A DNA stretch of 64,000 nucleotides from contig NZ_JAXMNY010000001.1 in the NCBI RefSeq assembly GCF_034670185.1, positions 186,001-250,000 on the forward strand, in the 5' to 3' direction. A model generated the notes under the pieces. It searched no databases. It was given only the letters and a program-made list of their open reading frames with translations, and was not told the DNA's origin. Source of the DNA: Nisaea sp. Lineage in GTDB: Bacteria; Pseudomonadota; Alphaproteobacteria; Thalassobaculales; Thalassobaculaceae. Of this stretch, positions 1-8,734 are shown piece by piece. The first letter of the stretch is position 1. Each line of letters begins with the position of its first letter. The position numbers were made by a program, and so were the translations under genes.

Positions 1-651
1 GGCGATGCGCAGTACGACTCGCCTGCGGAGGAGTTCCACCCGGACCTTGCCGTCCGCTGGTCCCAGGTGATCGGCGATTTCGATGTTGGGTTGTCGCATT
101 TCCACGGCACCAGCCGCGAGCCGCGCCTGCTCGCGCTCGATCCCGCCAATCCGTCCAACCTGACCCCGTATTACGACCAGATCGACCAGACCGGGCTGGA
201 TCTGCAATACACCACCGATGCCTGGCTCTGGAAACTGGAGGCCATCGGGAGGGGCGGCCACGGGGACTATTTCCCCGCCGCTGTCGCCGGGTTCGAATAT
301 ACACTCTTCGGCATTCGCGGTAGTGACATGGATCTCGGGTTTCTGGCCGAATATCAGTATGACGGCCGGGACGAGCATGGCAGTGCGCCGGGCACGCTCG
401 CCAACAACGACACTTTCGTTGGCACGCGGTTGACCTTCAACGATGTGGACGACACCTCGGTCCTTGCCGGGGCTGTGGTCGATAACGAAGATGGCTCGAC
501 CCTGCTGTCCCTGGAGGCAGAGCGCCGGATCGGGGATGCCTGGAAGGTGGAGGCGGTTGCCCGTTTCTTTCTCAATGCCGACCGGGAGAATGCCCTCAAG
601 GCGCTGGAGCGTGACGATTTCGTCAGTCTGACCCTGATCCGTTATTTCTGA
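1..651 (+). CDS. Outer-membrane beta-barrel-like protein, 3' part
   Basis: The reading frame is open from the first base of the window to the stop at 649-651, so the N-terminus lies outside. The visible part (216 codons) has alternating polar/aromatic strands, frequent Gly/Asp turns and a final RYF; a terminal aromatic residue is the usual signature of an outer-membrane beta-barrel. Stretches such as WLWKLEAIGR and DLGFLAEYQYDGRDE resemble a conserved, uncharacterised proteobacterial barrel family. Substrate and role are unknown. No terminator is evident downstream. Family assignment is by general pattern, not by a search. Confidence 0.6.
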   Translation, partial: GDAQYDSPAEEFHPDLAVRWSQVIGDFDVGLSHFHGTSREPRLLALDPANPSNLTPYYDQIDQTGLDLQYTTDAWLWKLEAIGRGGHGDYFPAAVAGFEYTLFGIRGSDMDLGFLAEYQYDGRDEHGSAPGTLANNDTFVGTRLTFNDVDDTSVLAGAVVDNEDGSTLLSLEAERRIGDAWKVEAVARFFLNADRENALKALERDDFVSLTLIRYF

Positions 652-817
652 GGTGCGGCCTGCAGGACTATGCCGCCGGTTTCACCGCAGAAAGCATGGC
701 GTGGCCGGCGACGCAGCTTCGCAGGCCGGCAAGGATGAAGACGCCCTCGGGGGTGAGGATACGGACGTTCAGCTGTCATTCCGTTCCACATGTCGCATCT
801 GCCGGATAGAGATCGGA

Positions 818-1027
818 TTAATGCTGCATAGCCTCTTCCCAGTCGCGCCGGCGGATCAGCACTGGCTCGCAATCGGTTTCTTTCGGCAAGAAGACCCAGA
901 GACCTACCTCGGGCGAGCGCGGGTCGTCATGCCCGTTCGCCTTGCTGATCGTGCCTACCCGATTAAAGAGAGGCTCATGAATATCGCCGGTGTACCGAGC
1001 GGTTCGGTGTTCCATAGTCAGGTTCAT
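818..1027 (-). CDS. Small hypothetical protein (69 aa)
   Basis: Frame starting MNLTMEHRTARY and ending in RRRDWEEAMQH. The ATG at 1027 is preceded by a good Shine-Dalgarno (GGGAGG, about 6 bases upstream). The frame stays open further upstream to 1192, but that extension is low-complexity AT-rich sequence, so the internal start is preferred. The sequence is charged and soluble with no membrane segment or motif I recognise. It points towards the end of the barrel gene (convergent). Function unknown; it may be a real small gene, mainly because of the ribosome site. Confidence 0.45.
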   Translation of the reverse strand: MNLTMEHRTARYTGDIHEPLFNRVGTISKANGHDDPRSPEVGLWVFLPKETDCEPVLIRRRDWEEAMQH

Positions 1028-1477
1028 CGCGACCTCCCGCGCCAAATGGTATGCCCAGTTGACGAAAAAGGGAGCGTTAGGTGAAGTGTCAGCTTGTTTA
1101 AAAATATTCGAAAAAAAGAAAATTTTCCCTGATTGGTTGGCTAACCAATTGCTTGCGGAAGATTTTTTCGAAAAATGGTCAGATCTCTGCAATAAGCCAC
1201 TATTTTAATCAAGAAATTTGGTTTTTAGGCCAAAAAGACATTCAGCGCATATATATTGGTGACGTGTTCGCTGGGTGTTTTTCTTGCGACGACTTCTGCT
1301 TGATATTCAACCGCCGCCAGTCGCAGGCCGACTCTCCAGGAAGCCTGTTCTGCGCACGTATCGGGCTTCTACAAGAGCGGATCGTGAGCGATGACGTATC
1401 CACTGATGCGGCTTCTCTCTTTACGCCGCTGGGGACCGGGGATAAGAACCGAAGGCATTTGTTCGTGAGGTGATGAC
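1028..1477. other. Intergenic region upstream of mipZ
   Basis: About 450 bases without a convincing gene. The stretch 1090-1260 is clearly more AT-rich than its surroundings. It holds a perfect 7-bp inverted repeat (ATTGGTT at 1132-1138, AACCAAT at 1143-1149, 4-base loop). It presumably contains the promoters of mipZ and of the small minus-strand gene; no clear -35/-10 pair could be fixed. Confidence 0.4.
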
Positions 1478-2419
1478 GTGACCGACCAATCTCCGGATAC
1501 CGGCGCCAAGGCGCCAGCGCCACTCGGCCCTGACGATCCGGCAACGGTTATCGTATTGGGGAATGAGAAAGGCGGCTCCGGCAAATCCACGGGCTCCATG
1601 CATGTGATCGTGGCCTTGCTCAGACTTGGCTTTAAAGTTGGCTCCATCGATCTCGACATGCGGCAATGGACGCTGACTCGGTATCTTTCGAACCGCGCTG
1701 GGACGATGAAGAACGATGGCATTTCGATGCCGATGCCCGTGCATGTATTTCTCTCCCGCAGCGACAAGCCGAACCGCAAGGAAGCAGAGGCGGAGGACCG
1801 GCAACGTTTCGAGGCTGTTCTGAAGAAATTGCGGGCAGACTCCGATTTCGTGGTGATCGATTGTCCAGGTACCGATACCTATATCGGCCGCCTCGCGACT
1901 GGTTATGCGGACAAACTGGTCACGCCGCTGAATGACAGTTTCGTCGATCTCGACATGCTGGCTAACGTCGATGGCCGGACCGGCGAGATCATCAAGCCGA
2001 GTGTCTATTCCGAAATGGTCTGGGAAGCCCGCAAACAGAAAGCGGCCCGCGATGGCGGCACGCTCGACTGGATTGTGATGCGCAACCGCCTCTCCAGTCT
2101 GGCGGCGCGCAACAAGCAGGAAATGGAGCGCGTGGTCGGTCTGCTGGCAAAGCGGATCGGCTTTCGGGTGGCGCCTGGTTTCAGTGAACGGGTGATTTTC
2201 CGCGAGTTGTTCCTGCGCGGTCTGACCATGCTCGATGTCTTCGAGATCGGCGACAGTGGCAAGCCGCAGCTTTCTCATGTCGCGGCCCGTCAGGAAGTCC
2301 GGGGCCTGCTGAATTCATTGCAGCTGCCAAACCGGATACCGACGCCGCATTCCAGTGAGCCGGCTGACGAGGCCGTCGAGACCCCATCGGTGATAGGGGA
2401 TGAGGACCAGGAAGAGTAA
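1478..2419 (+). CDS. mipZ: Division plane positioning ATPase MipZ
   Basis: ParA/MinD-type P-loop ATPase of 313 aa. MipZ of alphaproteobacteria binds ParB at the poles and blocks FtsZ polymerisation, so that the ring forms at mid-cell. Deviant Walker A motif KGGSGKST lies near residue 30, the SIDLDMRQWTLTRY segment follows, and VVIDCPGTDT is the Walker B region near 127. The lengthy MipZ-type C-terminal half (RNRLSSL, ERVIFRELFLRGLTMLDV) distinguishes it from chromosome-partitioning ParA. Start is GTG at 1478 with GAGG just upstream. It stands alone, not next to parAB. Confidence 0.93.
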   Translation: MTDQSPDTGAKAPAPLGPDDPATVIVLGNEKGGSGKSTGSMHVIVALLRLGFKVGSIDLDMRQWTLTRYLSNRAGTMKNDGISMPMPVHVFLSRSDKPNRKEAEAEDRQRFEAVLKKLRADSDFVVIDCPGTDTYIGRLATGYADKLVTPLNDSFVDLDMLANVDGRTGEIIKPSVYSEMVWEARKQKAARDGGTLDWIVMRNRLSSLAARNKQEMERVVGLLAKRIGFRVAPGFSERVIFRELFLRGLTMLDVFEIGDSGKPQLSHVAARQEVRGLLNSLQLPNRIPTPHSSEPADEAVETPSVIGDEDQEE

Positions 2420-2481
2420 GGGCCTCTGTCTGTTTTTCCGGACTTTATGTCCAGCACCTGCCGCAAGAATGGACTGCTGCC

Positions 2482-2886
2482 GTGAGTGTGACTGCCGGAC
2501 TGAACCATCTAGGCCTGTCTGTCCGAGATCTGGACGAGACCACCCGGTTTTTTGTCGAGGTGCTCGGCTGGGAGGAACTGGCGCGGGACGAGAGTTACCC
2601 TCGTAACGCAGTCACGGATGGAAATCTGCGCCTGACACTCTGGCAGGTTGACCATTCACAGGACGTGGTTGATTTCGACCGGCGGGCGAATATCGGCCTG
2701 CACCACCTTGCCATCGAGGTTCCGGGCGAAGATGTCCTCTATGCGACTGCCGAGCGTGTGCGGGACTGGCCGGCGGTGGAGATCGAGTTCATGCCGGAAT
2801 TCATGGGCGCCGGGCCGAGGAAGCACATGATGTTCCGCGAGCCGGGCGGCATTCGTCTGGAGTTGGTCTGGCCGGGCGCCGCGTAG
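2482..2886 (+). CDS. VOC (glyoxalase/bleomycin-resistance fold) protein
   Basis: A 134-aa single VOC-superfamily protein with two beta-alpha-beta-beta-beta modules. The first strand carries the metal-ligand type His (LNHLGLSVRDL), the second module starts GLHHLAIEVPG, and the last strand holds the usual Glu (IRLELVWPG). Length fits small glyoxalase-like dioxygenases or isomerases. Substrate cannot be told from sequence. Start is GTG at 2482, 62 bases after mipZ; co-transcription is possible. Confidence 0.75.
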   Translation: MSVTAGLNHLGLSVRDLDETTRFFVEVLGWEELARDESYPRNAVTDGNLRLTLWQVDHSQDVVDFDRRANIGLHHLAIEVPGEDVLYATAERVRDWPAVEIEFMPEFMGAGPRKHMMFREPGGIRLELVWPGAA

Positions 2887-2900
2887 GTGTTCTTGAAGTT

Positions 2901-3386
2901 TTAGCGCCAGCTCGACTCGGCAGCCATCTCGTTCAATGTAGGTCCGCTGAGCTCGAAGTCCGCAGCTTGGTATTGTCGGCTGCCGATATGGTTATAGAAA
3001 TCAATGGCGACCGAATTTGTCGGCAGGGATTGCCAGACCACCCAGGATCCCCCGCGTGCGATGGTTTCCGCTGCGACGGCACCAATCAGGGCGCGTCCTG
3101 CTCCGGTGCCACGGGCACTGTCCTCGACATAGAGGTCGAGCATGTGGAGGCCAGGCGTGCCGAGACCTATATTGAAGCTGTTGATGAAGATGGCGTAACC
3201 GATCAGGTCTGAATCACGTTCCGCGACGATGCCGTCGAACCGCTTGTGTTCGCCGAAACCGTAGCGGATCACGTCGTCGGCATCGAAAGGCGGTGGCGGC
3301 ATGCCTTCATGAGCGGACAAAGCGGCGGCCATCTCCGCCACGCGCTGCGCATCCTTTTCCAGCAAAGCCCTGACACGGAATTCCAT
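2901..3386 (-). CDS. GNAT family N-acetyltransferase
   Basis: A 161-aa GNAT-fold acyltransferase. The acetyl-CoA pyrophosphate-binding loop is clear (ARGTGAGRALIGAVA, near residue 90-105), preceded by the beta4 strand LHMLDLYVED and followed by VVWQSLPTNSVAIDFYNHIG, the typical beta5/alpha4 segment. It probably acetylates an amine of a small molecule or a protein N-terminus; the substrate is unknown. Transcribed convergently with the VOC gene and divergently from the VWA-like gene. Confidence 0.85.
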   Translation of the reverse strand: MEFRVRALLEKDAQRVAEMAAALSAHEGMPPPPFDADDVIRYGFGEHKRFDGIVAERDSDLIGYAIFINSFNIGLGTPGLHMLDLYVEDSARGTGAGRALIGAVAAETIARGGSWVVWQSLPTNSVAIDFYNHIGSRQYQAADFELSGPTLNEMAAESSWR

Positions 3387-3471
3387 TATGATCTCCCTGC
3401 GATGCGGGTTGGAAACTTGAGGCTGCGATGCAACATAATGCTAAAGCCTCGAAGAAAGTGAAGCGTCGAAG

Positions 3472-4215
3472 ATGACCACACGAAAAAAGAGCGGAGGGAT
3501 CGTTGACCGGCCGGGAGCGGCGCCGTCCGCGTCGATCTCGTCCCAATCCGATATCGACGCATTCGTGCGCCGGGTCCGCAGCGCGCCCGCAGCGGTTCCC
3601 ACGGGACGGCCGGGGCGTCTGCTCTTCGCCATGGATGCCACGGCCAGTCGTGAGCCTTCCTGGGACCGGGCCTGCCAGCTTCAGGGTGAGATGTTTTCGG
3701 AAACGGCCGCTCTTGGCGGTCTTGCGGTGCAACTCGCTTACTATCGAGGGTTCGGTGAGTTCAAAGCCAGCGCCTGGCTGACGGAAACAGAGAAACTGCT
3801 GCGGGAGATGACGGGCGTATTCTGCCTTGGGGGGCAGACCCAGATCGGACGCTTGCTTGGCCACGTCATCTCCGAGACAGGCAAGGAGCGGGTTCAGGCG
3901 GTCGTGTTTGTCGGCGATGCGTTCGAAGAAGACATCGATGCGGTCTGTCATCGGGCAGGTGAACTTGGCGTTCTCGGGGTTCCGGTCTTCATCTTTCACG
4001 AAGGTGGCGATCCGGTCGCACGGCGCGCATTCGAGCAGATCGCGCGATTGACCAAGGGCGCCTGCTGCCCATTCGACGGTAACAGTGCCCAGCAGCTCCG
4101 GGATTTACTGGCGGCGGTTGCCGTTTATGCGGCGGGCGGCAGAAAGGCTCTGCAGGATTTTTCAGCGCAACGGGGGGGGGCGGCCTTACAGTTGACCCAT
4201 CGCTTCGGCAAATGA
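3472..4215 (+). CDS. VWA-like domain protein
   Basis: A 247-aa protein with a von Willebrand A-like Rossmann fold: LLFAMDATASRE corresponds to the MIDAS DxTxS region (near residue 47), TQIGRLLGHV may be the second loop, and VVFVGDAFEEDID is the central strand with an acidic end. The N-terminal 40 residues are low complexity. It is followed after 25 bases by a membrane J-domain protein; this pairing suggests they act together, perhaps as adaptor and co-chaperone, which is inference. A run of nine G (4172-4180) sits in the C-terminal codons and is a possible slippage or sequencing-error site. Confidence 0.7.
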   Translation: MTTRKKSGGIVDRPGAAPSASISSQSDIDAFVRRVRSAPAAVPTGRPGRLLFAMDATASREPSWDRACQLQGEMFSETAALGGLAVQLAYYRGFGEFKASAWLTETEKLLREMTGVFCLGGQTQIGRLLGHVISETGKERVQAVVFVGDAFEEDIDAVCHRAGELGVLGVPVFIFHEGGDPVARRAFEQIARLTKGACCPFDGNSAQQLRDLLAAVAVYAAGGRKALQDFSAQRGGAALQLTHRFGK

Positions 4216-4240
4216 CGGCGACCGGCGGGAGGATAGCCAG

Positions 4241-4978
4241 GTGCAGTTTCTGATACTGGGCAGCAGTCTGTTGGTCGGGTTTGGTCTGATCGGTTACTGG
4301 TTCATCAACGCCGATCCGGCAAAGATTCGCGCGACCGCGAAATGGTTCGGGCTTGGTCTGCTCGGCGTTCTTGTGATGGCGCTGATTTTCTTCCGGCGTT
4401 TCGACTGGTTGATGTATGCCGGATTAGTCGGATTGCCGGTGCTCATGCGGGCTGGCGCACTATTCCGTCGTTTCAGGAACGCTGTCAAAATGGCGCGCGG
4501 TCCGGCCGCCGGGCAGAGCAGCGCGGTGCGCACGGAAACGCTTGCGGTCAGTCTCGACCATGACAGTGGAGCGATGGATGGTGAGGTGTTGCGAGGCCGT
4601 TTTGCAGGAATGCAGCTCTCCGCTCTGACCTTTGACGATGTACTGGAACTGCTGGCGGACTGTGCCAGGAACGATCCGAAGTCTGTCGCCGTGCTGGAAA
4701 GCTATCTCGCTGCGGCTCATGGGCCTGACTGGCAGGAACGGGCCGGTGAGGCCGCAGGTGCGAATAACGATACCCGGAGCAGGCGGGCATCGCCCGGCTC
4801 CGGTGTCATGTCGCGAGAGCAGGCGCTGGAAGTTTTGGGCCTGGAGGAAGGCGCTGACAAGGCTGCGATTCGGGAGGCACACCGCCGTTTGATGATGGTC
4901 AATCACCCCGACCGCGGTGGATCCGACTATCTCGCAGCCCAGATCAACGAAGCAAAAGACGTTCTGTTAGGCTCCTGA
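4241..4978 (+). CDS. Membrane-anchored DnaJ-domain protein
   Basis: A 245-aa protein with two or three N-terminal membrane helices (residues 1-24 and about 35-80) and a C-terminal J domain of about 55 residues. The HPD tripeptide that stimulates Hsp70 ATPase is present (MMVNHPDRGG), with helix II REQALEVLGL before it. The layout resembles type III, DjlA/TIM14-like J proteins, so it probably recruits DnaK to the inner membrane. Start is GTG at 4241. Likely co-transcribed with the VWA-like gene. Confidence 0.85.
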   Translation: MQFLILGSSLLVGFGLIGYWFINADPAKIRATAKWFGLGLLGVLVMALIFFRRFDWLMYAGLVGLPVLMRAGALFRRFRNAVKMARGPAAGQSSAVRTETLAVSLDHDSGAMDGEVLRGRFAGMQLSALTFDDVLELLADCARNDPKSVAVLESYLAAAHGPDWQERAGEAAGANNDTRSRRASPGSGVMSREQALEVLGLEEGADKAAIREAHRRLMMVNHPDRGGSDYLAAQINEAKDVLLGS

Positions 4979-5083
4979 GCCAAGCGATCCTTGCGGTTTT
5001 TGCCGGATGTGTGCGAATAACGAGGCGCCTTGCCGACCACTATGGCGAGGTAGGGGACCGGAGCAACGATTAGAGGTTCAGAT

Positions 5084-5953
5084 ATGCCAGTACCAGTGCG
5101 GAAGGCGATCTTTCCGGTAGGGGGGCTTGGCACGCGTTTCCTGCCGGCAACCAAGTCGATGCCGAAGGAAATGCTCCCGGTTGTCGACAAGCCACTCATC
5201 CAATATGCCGTTGAAGAAGCCCGCGCCGCCGGGATAGAGGAGTTCATCTTCGTCACCGGCCGGGGCAAGTCCGCGATAGAGGATCATTTCGATCATGCGT
5301 TCGAGCTGCAATCCATGCTCGGTGAGCGTGGCAAGGAAGAGGCGCTGAAGGTTGTCGAGGCGACGATCCCGCAGCCCGGACAATTTTCCTACACTCGCCA
5401 ACAGGAGCCGCTGGGGCTCGGACATGCAGTCTGGTGCGCGCGGAATTTCGTCGGCATGGAACCGGTAGCGGTTCTACTCGCGGATGACCTGATCTTGAAT
5501 GGCCAAGGCTGTCTGAAGCAGATGGTCGATACCTATAACGAGGTCGGCGGAAACATGGTTGCGGCCATGGAGGTCGCACGTGAGGAAACCCAGTCGTACG
5601 GGGTCATCACGCCGGGAGAGGTTAAGGGCCGTTTGATTGAGGTGCGTGGTCTGGTGGAAAAGCCAAAACCGAAAGATGCGCCCTCGAATTATGCAGTTAT
5701 CGGCCGCTATATCCTGCAGCCGAAGGTGTTTGAGGACCTGGCGCGTTTCGAGAAAGGCGCCGGTGGGGAAATCCAGCTGACGGACGCCTTGGCGCGGCAG
5801 CTTGGGCTGCAACCGTTCAACGGCTATCTTTTTGAAGGCCATCGCTTCGATTGCGGCAGTAAGGCCGGCTTCCTCGAAGCGAATATCGCGTATGCTCTCG
5901 ACCGACCGGACATGGCAGATGCCGTCCGGAGTTTTTTGAAGAATTACGCCTGA
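5084..5953 (+). CDS. galU: UTP-glucose-1-phosphate uridylyltransferase
   Basis: Makes UDP-glucose from UTP and glucose-1-phosphate in the cytoplasm. The N-terminal nucleotide-binding signature is clear (FPVGGLGTRFLPATKSMPKE), followed by MLPVVDKPLIQYAVEEA and the LADDL metal-binding strand. Length of 289 aa is normal. First gene of a three-gene set with ugd (15 bases downstream) and a phosphohexomutase, together supplying UDP-glucose and UDP-glucuronate for polysaccharide or lipid head groups. Confidence 0.96.
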   Translation: MPVPVRKAIFPVGGLGTRFLPATKSMPKEMLPVVDKPLIQYAVEEARAAGIEEFIFVTGRGKSAIEDHFDHAFELQSMLGERGKEEALKVVEATIPQPGQFSYTRQQEPLGLGHAVWCARNFVGMEPVAVLLADDLILNGQGCLKQMVDTYNEVGGNMVAAMEVAREETQSYGVITPGEVKGRLIEVRGLVEKPKPKDAPSNYAVIGRYILQPKVFEDLARFEKGAGGEIQLTDALARQLGLQPFNGYLFEGHRFDCGSKAGFLEANIAYALDRPDMADAVRSFLKNYA

Positions 5954-5968
5954 TAACGGAGCGAATTC

Positions 5969-7297
5969 ATGCGTATTGCCATGATCGGTACCGGCTATGT
6001 CGGCCTGGTATCCGGAGCCTGCTTTTCGGAATTCGGTAACGACGTCGTTTGCGTCGACAAGGACGAGGTGAAGATCTCCCGTCTCGATCGCGGAGAAATC
6101 CCGATCTTCGAGCCGGGCCTGGACGACCTTGTCGCCAACAATGTGCGGGCCGGGCGGCTGACCTTCACCACGGACCTGACCTCGGCGGTCAGGGACGCGG
6201 ACGCGGTGTTCATCGCCGTCGGCACGCCGACGCGGCGCGGCGACGGGCACGCGGATCTCTCCTACGTCTATGGCGCTGCGAAAGAGATCGCCGCGGCGAT
6301 GGATGGTTATACCGTCGTCGTCACCAAATCGACGGTGCCTGTCGGAACCGGTCGCGAAGTCGAGCGGATCATTCGCGAAGTGCGGCCGGACCTGGAGTTC
6401 GACGTTTGTTCGAACCCGGAGTTCCTGCGCGAAGGGGCTGCGATCGCGGACTTCATGCGGCCCGACCGGGTGGTGATCGGCACGGAAAGCGAGCGCGCCC
6501 AGGAAGCGATGCGGGAAATCTACCGGCCGCTTTATCTGATCGAGACCCCCATCGTCTTCACTTCATTGCAGACCAGCGAGTTGATCAAATACGCGGCGAA
6601 CACTTTCCTCGCGACCAAGATTACCTTCATCAATGAAATCGCGGATCTGTGCGAGCAGGTTGGCGCCGATGTGCATGACGTGTCGCGCGGTATCGGCCTC
6701 GATGGCCGGATCGGCCGCAAGTTCCTGCACCCCGGTCCTGGTTATGGTGGTTCATGCTTCCCGAAGGATACGCTGGCGCTGGTCAAGACGGCGCAGGATT
6801 ATAATGCGCCGCTGCGCATCATCGAGACGGTTGTCGATATCAACGACAAGCGCAAAAAGCAGATGGCGGATAAAGTCATTGCGGCCTGTGGCGGTTCGGT
6901 CTCCGGGAAGACCATTGCTGTCCTTGGCCTGACCTTCAAACCGAACACGGATGACATGCGGGACAGCCCCAGCCTCGACATTGTGCCGGCCCTGCAGGCC
7001 GCCGGTGCCACGGTGAAGGCTTATGATCCCGAAGGCATGAAGGAAGCGCGGGAGATGCTCCCGGGTGTCGAGATGTGTGACAATGCATACGCACCGATCG
7101 ACGGGGCCGATGTCGTTGTGCTCATCACCGAGTGGAATGAGTTCCGGGCGCTCGATCTGAAGCGCATCAAGGGACTGCTGAAGGAGCCGCTGATGGTCGA
7201 TCTCCGTAATGTCTATAACCCGGACGAGATGGCCGAAGCCGGCTTCACCTATGTCTGTGTCGGACGCAGTACAGTTGACGCGAAGGTTTCTGTATGA
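5969..7297 (+). CDS. ugd: UDP-glucose 6-dehydrogenase
   Basis: Oxidises UDP-glucose twice with NAD+ to UDP-glucuronate. The N-terminal Rossmann motif GTGYVGLVSG, the central dimerisation helix and the catalytic cysteine segment PGYGGSCFPKDT (near residue 260) are all present, followed by the C-terminal UDP-binding domain (GLTFKPNTDDMRDSPS). At 442 aa it is full length. Its stop overlaps the start of the next gene by 4 bases (ATGA), so translation is probably coupled. Confidence 0.96.
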   Translation: MRIAMIGTGYVGLVSGACFSEFGNDVVCVDKDEVKISRLDRGEIPIFEPGLDDLVANNVRAGRLTFTTDLTSAVRDADAVFIAVGTPTRRGDGHADLSYVYGAAKEIAAAMDGYTVVVTKSTVPVGTGREVERIIREVRPDLEFDVCSNPEFLREGAAIADFMRPDRVVIGTESERAQEAMREIYRPLYLIETPIVFTSLQTSELIKYAANTFLATKITFINEIADLCEQVGADVHDVSRGIGLDGRIGRKFLHPGPGYGGSCFPKDTLALVKTAQDYNAPLRIIETVVDINDKRKKQMADKVIAACGGSVSGKTIAVLGLTFKPNTDDMRDSPSLDIVPALQAAGATVKAYDPEGMKEAREMLPGVEMCDNAYAPIDGADVVVLITEWNEFRALDLKRIKGLLKEPLMVDLRNVYNPDEMAEAGFTYVCVGRSTVDAKVSV

Positions 7298-8676
7298 GCG
7301 CGCATCAGTTCCTGCCGACGATCCTCCGGGAATATGACGTTCGCGGCGTCATCGGCGAGACCCTGTCCGCCGATGACGCGCGTGCTCTTGGCCGGGCCTT
7401 CGGTACCCGGGTGATCCGCAATGGCGGGACAAAGGTTTCTGTCGGACGGGACGGACGGCTGAGTTCCCCGGCCATGGAAGCGGCGGTGGTCGAGGGGCTG
7501 ATGGCGGCCGGTATCGCCGTTACCCGGCTCGGCAGCGTTGCCACGCCTATGCTCTATTATTCGGTCTATGCCCTCGAGACCGATGGCGGGATCATGATTA
7601 CCGGTTCGCACAATCCGCCGAACCACAACGGTTTCAAGATGATGCTGGGCAAGGGGCCGTTCTTCGGTGCCGATATTCAGGATCTTGGCCGGATCGCGGC
7701 CGAAGGCGATTTCGAAAGTGGCGCGGGCTCGGTCGAGGATGTCGATATTCTCGACGGCTATATAGACCGACTGCTGCGGGACATCAGCCTGGGCCGCCAG
7801 CTGAAAATCGTCTGGGATTGCGGAAACGGCGCTGCAGGCCCGTCGGTGAACGAGGTCTGCATGCGCCTGCCCTCGAACCACAAGGTGCTGTTCCCTGAAG
7901 TCGACGGAACCTTCCCGAACCATCATCCGGATCCGACCGTTCCCGAGAATCTCGAAGACCTTATGGCCATGGTCCTGGAGCGCGGCGCGGATCTCGGAAT
8001 TGCCTTCGATGGCGACGGCGACCGTATCGGCGTCATCGATGACAAGGGCCGGGTGCTGTGGGGCGATCAGCTGCTGACGGTGCTGGCCGAGGACGTGCTG
8101 AAGGAAAATCCTGGCGCAACTGTCATCGCCGACGTGAAGGCAAGCCAGGTGTTGTTCGACAAGATCGCGGAATTTGGCGGCAAGCCGCTGATGTGGCGGA
8201 CCGGCCATTCCCTGATCAAGACCAAGATGGCGGAGACGGGCGCACCGCTCGCTGGTGAGATGAGCGGGCATATCTTCTTCAAGGACCGCTATTACGGCTT
8301 CGACGACGCACTCTATGCAGCTGTCCGGCTGATAGAGGGACTGAGCCACCGGGACGAGCCTCTGTCGGCCATCCGGGACGCGCTGCCGCAGGTTATGAAC
8401 ACACCCGAAATGCGATTCCAGTGCGACGACACACGCAAGTTCGACGTCGTGACCGAGGTCAAGGACTGGCTCTCCGGCCAGACCGGCATCGAGGTGTCCG
8501 ATGCGGACGGGGTCCGGGTCAACACGCCGGATGGCTGGTGGCTGCTGCGCGCTTCCAACACGCAGGACGTGCTTGTCGCTCGTTGCGAATCCCAGACCGA
8601 GGAAGGGCTGGAGCGGCTGAAGGGTCAGCTCCGTGCTGCGCTGACGGCCGTCGGTGAGACACCACCGGACATCTGA
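7294..8676 (+). CDS. Phosphomannomutase/phosphoglucomutase
   Basis: Alpha-D-phosphohexomutase of 460 aa that interconverts hexose 6- and 1-phosphates, providing glucose-1-phosphate for GalU or mannose-1-phosphate. All four family sites are visible: catalytic phosphoserine loop TGSHNPPNHNG (near residue 105), metal loop DGDGDRIG (near 235), sugar loop GEMSGH (near 320) and C-terminal phosphate loop RASNTQ. It resembles AlgC/ManB; substrate preference cannot be read from sequence. Last gene of the galU-ugd operon, followed by a hairpin terminator. Confidence 0.93.
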   Translation: MSAHQFLPTILREYDVRGVIGETLSADDARALGRAFGTRVIRNGGTKVSVGRDGRLSSPAMEAAVVEGLMAAGIAVTRLGSVATPMLYYSVYALETDGGIMITGSHNPPNHNGFKMMLGKGPFFGADIQDLGRIAAEGDFESGAGSVEDVDILDGYIDRLLRDISLGRQLKIVWDCGNGAAGPSVNEVCMRLPSNHKVLFPEVDGTFPNHHPDPTVPENLEDLMAMVLERGADLGIAFDGDGDRIGVIDDKGRVLWGDQLLTVLAEDVLKENPGATVIADVKASQVLFDKIAEFGGKPLMWRTGHSLIKTKMAETGAPLAGEMSGHIFFKDRYYGFDDALYAAVRLIEGLSHRDEPLSAIRDALPQVMNTPEMRFQCDDTRKFDVVTEVKDWLSGQTGIEVSDADGVRVNTPDGWWLLRASNTQDVLVARCESQTEEGLERLKGQLRAALTAVGETPPDI

Positions 8677-8700
8677 TTGTTCTTTTGGGATAAGTCAGGA

Positions 8701-8733
8701 AAAGCGCAGCTGGGAAATTGCGGCGCTTTTTTT
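8701..8733. terminator. Rho-independent terminator
   Basis: AAAGCGC (8701-8707) pairs with GCGCTTT (8723-8729), followed by a T run to 8733. It ends the galU-ugd-phosphomutase operon and, read the other way, lies immediately after the stop of the carboxypeptidase gene. Confidence 0.75.
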
Positions 8734-8734
8734 G

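Noticed and set aside
1242..1544. 100-codon minus-strand frame upstream of mipZ
   Set aside because: Overlaps the mipZ start, lacks a ribosome site and has random composition.
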